Below, in pieces: positions 1-5,090 of a DNA stretch of 5,090 nucleotides (position 1 is the first letter of the stretch; each line of letters begins with the position of its first letter). Source of the stretch: Deltaproteobacteria bacterium (lineage in GTDB: Bacteria; JAUYMQ01); contig JAUYMQ010000251.1 in assembly GCA_030698575.1 (NCBI GenBank), positions 1 through 5,090 on the forward strand, given 5' to 3'. A model generated the notes under the pieces. The model searched no databases and was not told the DNA's origin. It saw nothing but the letters and a program-made list of their open reading frames with translations. The translations under genes and the position numbers were made by a program.

Positions 1-70
1 CGATGCCGGCCGAAGGGATCCTGGGTCCCCTCGACTGGCTCCGCATGGGCACGCTCGGGGGCGCGCTCAT
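1..70 (-). CDS. Start of an unidentified third operon gene, cut by the left window edge
   Basis: An ATG at 70-68 overlaps the epimerase stop (69-67) in an ATGA arrangement, and its frame stays open to the window edge. The 23 visible residues begin MSAPPSVPMRSQSRGPRIP. A strong purine-rich Shine-Dalgarno stretch (GAGGAGAGGA, 88-79) lies 8 nt upstream, much better than that of the epimerase itself. The methyltransferase-epimerase junction upstream has the same ATGA geometry, which supports a third coupled gene. A second in-frame ATG is present 8 codons in. The visible part is too short to assign a family. From context (inference) it is probably another glycan-biosynthesis gene, such as a glycosyltransferase. 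Confidence 0.6.
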   Translation of the reverse strand, partial: MSAPPSVPMRSQSRGPRIPSAGI

Positions 71-1191
71 TTGGTCAATCCTCTCCTCTCCAGCTCTTCC
101 TTCGCCCGGGGCACCGCGTCCGACGCAAGCTGGGTCCGCACCCAGCCGACGAGATCCCCGACGCCTTCCTCGAAGCCGATGCGCGGCGACCAGCCCAGGA
201 GTCGGCGGATCTTCTCCACGTCGGCGTAGCAGTGGCGGATGTCGCCCTCGCGGAACCTGTTCTCGATCTCGGGTTTCTCCCCGGATCCGAGCTTATCGGC
301 CAGCAGTCCACATAGCTCCAGCACTGACAGCGCCCGTCCCGTCCCGACGTTCAGCACCTCGCCGTCCACATTATCGGCGTCGAGCGCGGTTTGCATGGCG
401 GAAACCACGTCGGATACATGGATGAAGTCGCGGCTCTGCCTCCCATCCTCGAAGATGAGGGGCGGGCGGCCGTTCAGCAGCCGGGAGGAGAAGATGGCGG
501 CCACGCCGGTGTAGGGGTTCGAGAGCGCCTGTCGCGGCCCGTAGATGTTGAAGAAGCGCAGCGCGGTCGTCTTGATCCCGTAGGCCCGCCCCACCGAGAG
601 AAACATCTCCTCGTGATCGCGCTTCGTGATGGCGTAGATCGAAGTCGGGAAGAGGGGCTTCTCCTCGTCCGTCGGAACGGGGCGGGCGGGCTTGCCGCAG
701 GCCGGGCAGTGCATTTCCCAGTCGCGCGCCGCGAGCTGCGCGGCGGGGCGGAGCTTCGGGAAGATGGGCCCGCAAGCGTCGCAGGCGTACTTCCCCTCGC
801 CGTAGCAGGACATGCTGGAAGCCACCAGCATCCGTCCCACGGTGTGTTTCTCGTTCGCCAGGAGATCGAGCAACAGGGCCCCGCCGAGGCTGTTCACGTC
901 GACGTACCGGGCCACGTCGTACATCGACTGGCCCACGCCGACGGCCGCGGCGAGGTGGACGACGGCGTCGACGTCGCGAAGCGCCTCGCGGACCGCCTCG
1001 CGTTCGCGCACGTCCCCCCGGATGAACTCGGCGGCGCTGTTCAGGTAGTCCGGAAGCGCCCCCTCGGGATGAACCTGCGGATCGAGGCTGTCCAGGATCC
1101 GGACACGGTGCCCCGCGGCCACCAGCGCGTCCACCAGATGGGATCCGACGAAGCCGGCGCCGCCTGTCACGAGTACGTGCATGGGCGTCAT
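67..1191 (-). CDS. NAD-dependent sugar epimerase of the extended SDR family, dTDP-L-rhamnose 4-epimerase-like, with a four-Cys insertion
   Basis: This 374-residue cytosolic enzyme should interconvert nucleotide sugars by NAD-dependent oxidation and reduction at C4. The Rossmann motif GxxGxxG is at residues 10-16, the cofactor-binding acidic residue is D34, and GDV is at 59-61. The catalytic set is S126 (in SSMSCYG), Y186 and K190 (YAITK). RFFNIYGPRQ (212-221) and NPYTGV (225-230) are typical of the family. From memory, the segments GQSMYDVARYV and YGPRQALSNPYTGV match dTDP-L-rhamnose 4-epimerases (WbiB/Tll type, making dTDP-6-deoxy-L-talose); the fold is certain, the substrate less so. Residues 137-165 carry two CxxC pairs (C137/C140, C162/C165) between the catalytic Ser and Tyr, probably a zinc ribbon. 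The start at 1191 was chosen because it overlaps the methyltransferase stop as ATGA; the longer frame to 1308 adds a non-homologous Arg-rich leader inside the methyltransferase gene. ATG 1182 is an alternative start. Confidence 0.9.
   Translation of the reverse strand: MTPMHVLVTGGAGFVGSHLVDALVAAGHRVRILDSLDPQVHPEGALPDYLNSAAEFIRGDVREREAVREALRDVDAVVHLAAAVGVGQSMYDVARYVDVNSLGGALLLDLLANEKHTVGRMLVASSMSCYGEGKYACDACGPIFPKLRPAAQLAARDWEMHCPACGKPARPVPTDEEKPLFPTSIYAITKRDHEEMFLSVGRAYGIKTTALRFFNIYGPRQALSNPYTGVAAIFSSRLLNGRPPLIFEDGRQSRDFIHVSDVVSAMQTALDADNVDGEVLNVGTGRALSVLELCGLLADKLGSGEKPEIENRFREGDIRHCYADVEKIRRLLGWSPRIGFEEGVGDLVGWVRTQLASDAVPRAKEELERRGLTK
79..88 (-). promoter_or_regulatory. Shine-Dalgarno for the gene starting at 70
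   Basis: On the minus strand GAGGAGAGGA lies within the last codons of the epimerase, with its 3' end 8 nt before the ATG at 70-68. It matches the anti-SD core closely and decides the start of the edge gene. Because it is inside the coding end of the epimerase, ribosomes finishing that gene could re-initiate here. Confidence 0.6.
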
Positions 1192-2141
1192 TGCGGGCCA
1201 TCCGGCGGCTTGCTGCCGGCCAGCGACACCCGGTAAGGAAGAACCCGGATCTTCTCGAGCCCTTCTTCCTCGTACCAGGCGAACACCTCCTCGACGGTAT
1301 GCGCCCACTGGAATTTCGGGGCGTACCAGTCGAAGGTGTTCAGCACCCGCCAGCGCGGGTCCTCGTAGACGGCCGCGGTGGGGAGCAGGATTCCCACGAC
1401 CCGCCCGATGACAGGAATCTTCTCCACGTAGTGGAGCGGGATCGCGATCTTGCAGAGCTGGTAGAGCAGGCGCGCTGGCAGCCGCGTCGTGACATTGCGG
1501 TAGAGGTTCGTCAGGAAGCGGTACAGGCGGTCGTAGGAAGGATAGACGTAGATGCTGATCCGTCCCTCCGGCGCGAGCTTCGGAACCAGGCGCCGGAAGG
1601 CCTTCCGCGTGTCCGGCGTGTGATGAAGGACGCCCACGCTGTAGATGTAGTCGAAGACGCCGTCTTTCAGCGGAAGCTTGAAGAGATCCGCCTGTATCAT
1701 GTGGATGTTCGGAAAGGCCGAGAGATTCTCGTGGGCGACGTCAATGGCCTGGCTGTAATCCACGCAGACGATCTCGGCGCCGGATTCCTTGAGGACGTCG
1801 GCGTATCGCCCCGTGCCACAGCCCGCGTCGAGAACGAGCTTGCCCGCGAGGCCGGTGGTGGGCATGTCGACCTTCTTTCCGAAGTCTTCCAGCGACGCGC
1901 GCCGCGTCTCGCTGTCGAACTGGGTGCGCCGGTGGATCTGCCACTCGTAGGAAAAGGCGTCGACGTAGGCGTCGGCCTCGACGAAGCGGGGCACCCCCCG
2001 CAAGACAGGATAGGCCTGATCGCAACGCTCGCAGGCCAGGCTCCCCTCCAGGATCTCCTCGCCGTCGGCCTGCTCGGCCTTCAGGCGGAGCCCCGCGCCG
2101 CAGCAGGGAGACTGGAGATGGCGCAGCAGCGTTGATCTCAT
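1188..2141 (-). CDS. Class I SAM-dependent methyltransferase with an N-terminal zinc-ribbon-like (Trm112-type) segment
   Basis: This 317-residue, probably cytosolic protein should transfer a methyl group from S-adenosylmethionine; the acceptor is unknown, and a sugar or glycan intermediate is likely from context. Residues 11-53 resemble the Trm112-like ribbon fused to many such methyltransferases: C13/C14, then CxxC at C37/C40, then YPVLRGVPRF (44-53). SAM motif I is VLDAGCGTGRY (103-113). The acidic end of beta-2 is D128 (VDYS), QADLFKLPL is at 150-158, and the motif FDYIYSVGVLHHTPD (163-177) is of the UbiE/Methyltransf_11 type. The C-terminal part contains FDWYAPKFQWAHTVEEV (270-286), typical of sugar-cluster members. 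The ATG at 2141 has GGAG five nt upstream. The stop overlaps the epimerase ATG by 4 bp, so the two are coupled. It is the first gene of the leftward operon. S11 stands where the ribbon usually has its first Cys. Confidence 0.88.
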   Translation of the reverse strand: MRSTLLRHLQSPCCGAGLRLKAEQADGEEILEGSLACERCDQAYPVLRGVPRFVEADAYVDAFSYEWQIHRRTQFDSETRRASLEDFGKKVDMPTTGLAGKLVLDAGCGTGRYADVLKESGAEIVCVDYSQAIDVAHENLSAFPNIHMIQADLFKLPLKDGVFDYIYSVGVLHHTPDTRKAFRRLVPKLAPEGRISIYVYPSYDRLYRFLTNLYRNVTTRLPARLLYQLCKIAIPLHYVEKIPVIGRVVGILLPTAAVYEDPRWRVLNTFDWYAPKFQWAHTVEEVFAWYEEEGLEKIRVLPYRVSLAGSKPPDGPQ

Positions 2142-2146
2142 TCAGA

Positions 2147-2150
2147 CTCC
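2147..2150 (-). promoter_or_regulatory. Shine-Dalgarno of the methyltransferase
   Basis: GGAG on the minus strand sits 5 nt before the ATG at 2141-2139. It supports that start as the first codon of the leftward operon. Confidence 0.55.
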
Positions 2151-2165
2151 ACGAGGAGTGGGATT

Positions 2166-2182
2166 GCCGGCCGGAAGCCGGC
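2166..2182. repeat. GCCGGC inverted repeat in the leader of the leftward operon
   Basis: GCCGGC (2166-2171), a 5-nt spacer and a second GCCGGC (2177-2182) form a 6-bp GC-only stem. Each arm is itself a palindrome, so the pair is also a direct repeat. If the promoter at 2201-2230 is real, this lies in the methyltransferase 5' leader, about 16 nt upstream of its Shine-Dalgarno. It could be an RNA hairpin, a protein site, or a chance product of high GC. No U-tract follows in either direction, so it is not an intrinsic terminator. Confidence 0.35.
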
Positions 2183-2200
2183 GCGGCGGCCTTCGGTCCC

Positions 2201-2230
2201 AAGGTAGCAGACGAATTTCCGGGAAGGCAA
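2201..2230 (-). promoter_or_regulatory. Candidate sigma-70-like promoter for the leftward operon
   Basis: Read on the minus strand there is TTGCCT (2230-2225, 4 of 6 to the -35 consensus), an 18-nt spacer, and TACCTT (2206-2201, 3 of 6 to the -10 consensus) preceded by TG one base upstream, as in extended -10 elements. Transcription would begin near 2194, giving a leader of about 50 nt before the methyltransferase ATG. It is the most AT-rich patch of the divergent gap. The match is modest and the sigma-factor preference of this organism is unknown. Confidence 0.3.
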
Positions 2231-2245
2231 TGATTCCCCCGGTGG

Positions 2246-2277
2246 GGCGCCGGGTGTGGCGGAGCACCCGGGGCGCC
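2246..2277. repeat. Long GC-rich imperfect hairpin upstream of the GT2 gene
   Basis: The left arm GGCGCCGGGTG (2246-2256) pairs with the right arm CACCC plus GGCGCC (2265-2269 and 2272-2277), leaving an 8-nt loop (2257-2264) and a 2-nt bulge (2270-2271). That is 11 pairs, almost all G-C. It lies 43 bp before the chosen GT2 start. A weak -10-like TACACT (2280-2285) directly abuts its right arm, so it may be an operator or a leader hairpin. There is no U-tract, so it is not a simple terminator. Confidence 0.4.
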
Positions 2278-2319
2278 GCTACACTGGGGCCGCTTACGGA
2301 ACTCCGCCCGCGGGCAACA

Positions 2320-3330
2320 ATGTCAGATCACCGACTCTCGAGACCGATGCCTCCTGAAGCGCCCATTTCCGCTCCCGCAGAGTCCAGCCGTATCGATCTC
2401 TCGATCATCATCGTCAGCTACAACACGCGGGAGCTGTTGGCGCGGTGCATCACCTCCGTCGTCGAGAATACCGCCGGCATCTCCTATCGCATCTACGTGG
2501 TCGACAACGCCTCGTCGGACGGGAGCGCGGAGATGGTGCGCGCCCGGTACCCGGAGGTCATTCTCGAGAAGAACCGGGAGAACCTGGGCTTCGCGCAGGC
2601 CAATTCCCAGGTCATGGGGAAGATCGATAGCCGGTACGTGGTGCTCCTGAACAGTGACACGGCGTGCCCCCCCGGGAGTCGCGTCCTCGAGCGCATGGTC
2701 GGCCACCTCGACGCGCATCCTGAAATCGGGGCGCTGGGGCCGAGAATCGTCTATCCCGACGGCAGGATCCAGCTCCACTGCGCCCGGAGCTTTCCCACCC
2801 TCTGGACCGTCTTCTGCATGTTCTCGAGCCTCGCCCAGCGCTTCCCGAACAACCGCTTCACCGGCGGCTACCTCATGAGCTACTGGGATCACAAGACCTC
2901 GCGCGAGGTCGACCTGCTCCTCGGCGCCTGCATGATGGTGCGGGAGGAGGTGATCGAGCAGGTCGGCCCCCTGGACGGGCAGTTCTTTCTCGGCGGCGAG
3001 GACGTCGACTGGTGCCGGCGGATCAAGGACGCGGGGTGGAAAATCTACTACCTCTCCGACCTGACTCTCGAGCACGAGGGGGGCGCATCCAAGGCGCTTC
3101 TTCCAGTCCACGAATCCACCGAGACCCATAAGGCCTGGTTCCTCTACTTCAGGAAGCACCACGGGCTGGCCTACGCCGTGGCCGGCCGTTTGATAACCGC
3201 GGGTTTCCTGCTCTTCTGGGTATCTTTCTACAGCATCCGGTATGCGTTCACTCCCGGGCAGCGCGAAGCGCTCGCGCAGACCATCAAGATCCGGGTGGAA
3301 TTGCTGACCTGGTGCCTGTCCGGCCGCTAG
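2320..3330 (+). CDS. Family 2 (GT-A) glycosyltransferase, rhamnosyltransferase-like, with a C-terminal hydrophobic segment
   Basis: This 336-residue enzyme should transfer a sugar from a nucleotide donor to a growing lipid-linked glycan at the inner face of the membrane. The GT-A core starts at residue 26. SYN is at 33-35, VVDNASSDGS at 60-69 (D62), and ENLGFAQANSQ at 87-97. LLNSDT at 109-114 places D113 in the DxD-equivalent metal site. GALGPRIVYPDG (137-148) and GEDVDWCRRIKDAGW (226-240) give the catalytic ED/W region, and H252 follows in LEHEGG. These motifs fit the WbbL/RfbF-like GT2 group, but donor and acceptor are unknown. Residues about 288-308 are hydrophobic, probably one membrane segment or a membrane-associated helix. 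The ATG at 2320 was chosen because upstream sequence codes for an Arg/Gly-rich stretch and includes the hairpin. Starts at 2230 (GGGA 5 nt upstream) and 2347 remain possible. It probably heads a two-gene unit with the deacetylase. Confidence 0.88.
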   Translation: MSDHRLSRPMPPEAPISAPAESSRIDLSIIIVSYNTRELLARCITSVVENTAGISYRIYVVDNASSDGSAEMVRARYPEVILEKNRENLGFAQANSQVMGKIDSRYVVLLNSDTACPPGSRVLERMVGHLDAHPEIGALGPRIVYPDGRIQLHCARSFPTLWTVFCMFSSLAQRFPNNRFTGGYLMSYWDHKTSREVDLLLGACMMVREEVIEQVGPLDGQFFLGGEDVDWCRRIKDAGWKIYYLSDLTLEHEGGASKALLPVHESTETHKAWFLYFRKHHGLAYAVAGRLITAGFLLFWVSFYSIRYAFTPGQREALAQTIKIRVELLTWCLSGR

Positions 3331-3373
3331 GGTTTGACTTCGCGCCCGTTTACAAGAATGATCGCCGGCAGCC

Positions 3374-4435
3374 ATGTCGACCAGGGAACCGCTCCGCAGC
3401 AGGCTTAGAAACTGGATCCTGATAACCGCCTCCCGTCTCGGGTATTTCCGCATCTTCGCCTTCTTCAACCGGCACAAGATCAACATCCTCTACTATCACG
3501 GGGTGAGCGCGCGGGAAGCTTTCCCCGGCATCGAGAACTACCAGGGGAAGCACGTGCGGGCGTCGCTGTTCTGGCGACATCTCGCGTTCCTCGCCAGGCG
3601 CTACAACATTCTGCCGCTCCCTGACGTCCTGCACGCGATGAAGAACGGCGTGCCGCTCCCGCCCTACACGGCCGTCATCACCTTCGATGACGGCTACGAG
3701 AACAACGCGACGGTGGCCCTCCCCTCCCTTCTGGACGCCGGCCTCACGGCGAGTTTCTTCCTGACCACCGATCTCATCGGAACGGATGAATGCCTCTGGG
3801 TCGATCAGCTCGAGATGGTCCTGAACGATGACCAGCGGATGAAGATGTTCGTGCGATTCGGGACCACGCGGGAAACCGTTCCGCTGGAGACAGCCGCCGA
3901 TCGACGCGAGGACGACCGATTGGTGCGATGGTTCTGCAAGCAGCTCACCGAGGCGGAAAAATCGGAATGGCTCCGGGCCTTCTTCGCCGAGAACGGCATC
4001 GACGCACCGAAGGCGCGCGGAGATCATCGCTTCATGAGCTGGGACCAGGCGCGCGAGCTTCACGCCCGCGGAATGACAGTGGGCTCTCACACCCTCACTC
4101 ACGCGATTATCACGCGGCTCACACCCAGCGAGATGGAGCGGGAGATCGGAGAAGCGAAGGCCGCCTGCGAGGCCCGGCTGAAAGTTCGTTGCGATACCTT
4201 TGCCTATCCGAACGGAAGGCTGGGGGATTTCAGCAAGGCGAGCACCGACGTGCTGCGGCGACTCGGGATCACCTGCGGGCTGACGACGATTCACGGCCTC
4301 AACGGGCGCGACGCGAATGTCTACACCATGAAGCGTATCGGAGTGGGTGATCGAACGAGCCTGGAGGAGCTCGAGGCGCACCTCTCCGGACTCACGGGCT
4401 TTGCGATTCGCCTCCGGCGGACGCTCTTCGGCTGA
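3374..4435 (+). CDS. Polysaccharide deacetylase (NodB homology, carbohydrate esterase family 4)
   Basis: This 353-residue protein should remove N- or O-acetyl groups from a polysaccharide or lipid-linked sugar, using a divalent metal. YYHGV (40-44) opens the domain. TFDDGY (103-108) supplies the presumed base D105 and metal ligand D106; SHTLTH (238-243) supplies metal ligands H239 and H243. FAYPNG (276-281) and MKRIGVGD (319-326, R321) follow. Between SFF (127-129) and MSW (221-223) is an insertion of about 90 residues with LWVDQLEMVL (141-150), as seen in deacetylases from capsule and O-antigen loci. There is no clear cleavable signal peptide; the basic and hydrophobic N-terminus (residues 8-32) could associate with the membrane. 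ATG 3374 is the first in-frame ATG after a stop at 3359-3361, though its Shine-Dalgarno is poor. It lies 43 bp after the GT2 gene, and its last 44 bp overlap the convergent glycosyltransferase. Confidence 0.9.
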   Translation: MSTREPLRSRLRNWILITASRLGYFRIFAFFNRHKINILYYHGVSAREAFPGIENYQGKHVRASLFWRHLAFLARRYNILPLPDVLHAMKNGVPLPPYTAVITFDDGYENNATVALPSLLDAGLTASFFLTTDLIGTDECLWVDQLEMVLNDDQRMKMFVRFGTTRETVPLETAADRREDDRLVRWFCKQLTEAEKSEWLRAFFAENGIDAPKARGDHRFMSWDQARELHARGMTVGSHTLTHAIITRLTPSEMEREIGEAKAACEARLKVRCDTFAYPNGRLGDFSKASTDVLRRLGITCGLTTIHGLNGRDANVYTMKRIGVGDRTSLEELEAHLSGLTGFAIRLRRTLFG

Positions 4436-5090
4436 TCCCCGGGAACGACCCCAGCAGTTCCTCGTAGCGGGCCGCGACTACCTCGGGCGAGTGATTCGCC
4501 TCGACGTAGGCCCGGGCTCGCTCACCCATGGCCTCCCGCGCCGGGGCGTCCGGCAACAGTCGCCGGATGGCCGCCGCCGTTTCCTCGAGCGAATCCGTGC
4601 AGACACCCAGCCCGTGCCTCTCAATCACGCCGTCCGGATCGATGCCGTAGGAGATCACCGGCGTACGGCTCGCCCAGGCCTCCAGGAAAACGTTTGCGAA
4701 CCCCTCCGCCGAGGAGGTGCTGACGACGAGCGCGGCCTTCCGGTAGTGCCCGGGCATGTCGATGTAGGGCACCCGGCCGAGCCGGTGGAGGTTGGAAGCC
4801 TTCTCCAGCGCCGCGAGAACCTCCCGCACATAGTCGCTGTCCCCAAGCGGCGGCACGATCATGGTGAAGCTCACTTCGGGGAGCATGGACGAAAGCTCGG
4901 CCATGAGCTGGGGGCGCTTCTTGGGGAGCATGTTTCCCACCCAGAGAACCTCCTGGCGGGCCGAGGCCGGAGGGAGCGGATCGGCGGGGAGCGCGCAGGC
5001 GCTGGCGACGAGCACGCCCTCCCTCCCCCACCGCTCGGCAAGGAGCTTTTCCTGCTTTCGCGTCTGCACGATCACGCGGGTCGCCAAGCG
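4392..5090 (-). CDS. Family 4 (GT-B) glycosyltransferase, C-terminal part only; 5' end beyond the right edge
   Basis: The frame is open from the right edge to TGA at 4394-4392, giving 232 visible residues. They cover the end of the N-terminal domain (TRVIVQTRKQEKLL, typical of the strand and helix before the linker) and the whole C-terminal, donor-binding Rossmann domain. VLWVGNMLPKKRPQ near 4950-4910 is the usual domain opening with its basic residues. RLGRVPYIDMPGHYRKAALVV follows, and the EGFANVFLE segment holds the E-x7-E pair (glutamates at 4706-4704 and 4682-4680) of retaining GT4 enzymes. The length fits a protein of roughly 380-400 residues, with about 150-170 missing outside the window. 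The TTG at 5087 is simply an internal Leu codon, not a start. It is convergent with the deacetylase and overlaps it by 44 bp. Donor sugar is not determinable. Confidence 0.88.
   Translation of the reverse strand, partial: RLATRVIVQTRKQEKLLAERWGREGVLVASACALPADPLPPASARQEVLWVGNMLPKKRPQLMAELSSMLPEVSFTMIVPPLGDSDYVREVLAALEKASNLHRLGRVPYIDMPGHYRKAALVVSTSSAEGFANVFLEAWASRTPVISYGIDPDGVIERHGLGVCTDSLEETAAAIRRLLPDAPAREAMGERARAYVEANHSPEVVAARYEELLGSFPGISRRASAGGESQSP

Noticed and set aside
391-1236. A 281-codon plus-strand open frame across the epimerase, and similar plus-strand frames at 1191-2135
   Set aside because: Both are antisense to genes with clear motifs, with His/Arg/Gly-rich translations typical of GC-rich shadow frames.
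1192-1308. The N-terminal extension of the epimerase frame up to 1308
   Set aside because: The SDR fold begins just after residue 4 of the 1191 start. The extra 39 residues are Arg/Gly-rich, lie inside the methyltransferase gene, and lack the coupling overlap.
3331-3373. A possible terminator or promoter between the GT2 and deacetylase genes
   Set aside because: No stem with a T-tract and no convincing promoter hexamers are visible in these 43 bp; co-transcription is the simpler reading.
3358-3408. A 16-codon open frame (ATG at 3358, TAG at 3406) overlapping the deacetylase start, as a possible leader peptide
   Set aside because: It has no clear Shine-Dalgarno and no attenuator-like structure or codon run. 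Such short frames are expected by chance.
2323-3486. A 387-codon minus-strand open frame antisense to the GT2 gene, longer than the GT2 gene itself
   Set aside because: It has no recognisable motifs and is rich in residues expected from reading GC-biased codons backwards. The sense strand has a full set of GT2 motifs.
3350-4381. A 343-codon minus-strand open frame antisense to the deacetylase
   Set aside because: It is a shadow of the CE4 gene, whose catalytic motifs are all present on the plus strand. The antisense product shows no domain.
1-5090. tRNA or rRNA genes, CRISPR arrays, insertion sequences or attachment sites
   Set aside because: No regularly spaced repeats, no transposase-like frames and no recognisable RNA-gene signatures were seen; coding sequence fills nearly all of the window.

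Overview
The window is a stretch of surface-polysaccharide (O-antigen, capsule or exopolysaccharide) biosynthesis genes from a GC-rich bacterium. All recognisable genes handle sugars or fit such a locus: a nucleotide-sugar 4-epimerase, a SAM-dependent methyltransferase with an N-terminal zinc-ribbon-like segment, a family 2 glycosyltransferase, a NodB-type polysaccharide deacetylase and the C-terminal part of a family 4 (GT-B) glycosyltransferase. High GC, especially at third codon positions, produces long open frames antisense to nearly every gene. The phylum cannot be fixed from this sequence alone.

Layout. Positions 1-2141 form a leftward block: methyltransferase (2141-1188), then epimerase (1191-67), then the start of a further gene running off the left edge (from 70). 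Both junctions are 4-bp ATGA overlaps, so the three genes are almost certainly one translationally coupled operon. A divergent gap of about 180 bp (2142-2319) follows, with two GC-rich inverted repeats and a plausible sigma-70-like promoter for the leftward operon. Rightward from there come the GT2 glycosyltransferase (2320-3330) and, 43 bp later, the deacetylase (3374-4435). The last gene (4392 to the right edge) is leftward and overlaps the deacetylase tail to tail by 44 bp; its 5' end lies outside the window.

How the genes could work together (inference). The epimerase most resembles dTDP-L-rhamnose 4-epimerases, which make dTDP-6-deoxy-L-talose. The GT2 enzyme resembles rhamnosyltransferase-like transferases, and the GT4 enzyme would add another sugar. 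The methyltransferase may methylate a sugar or glycan, and the deacetylase may remove N-acetyl groups from an amino sugar in the product. A 6-deoxyhexose-containing, possibly methylated and partly deacetylated glycan is a reasonable reading, but no substrate is proven by sequence alone.

Nothing here is an obviously new system. The points most worth a second look are the four-cysteine insertion inside the epimerase fold, the chained ATGA couplings that reveal an extra gene at the left edge, the convergent coding overlap, and the structured divergent control region.
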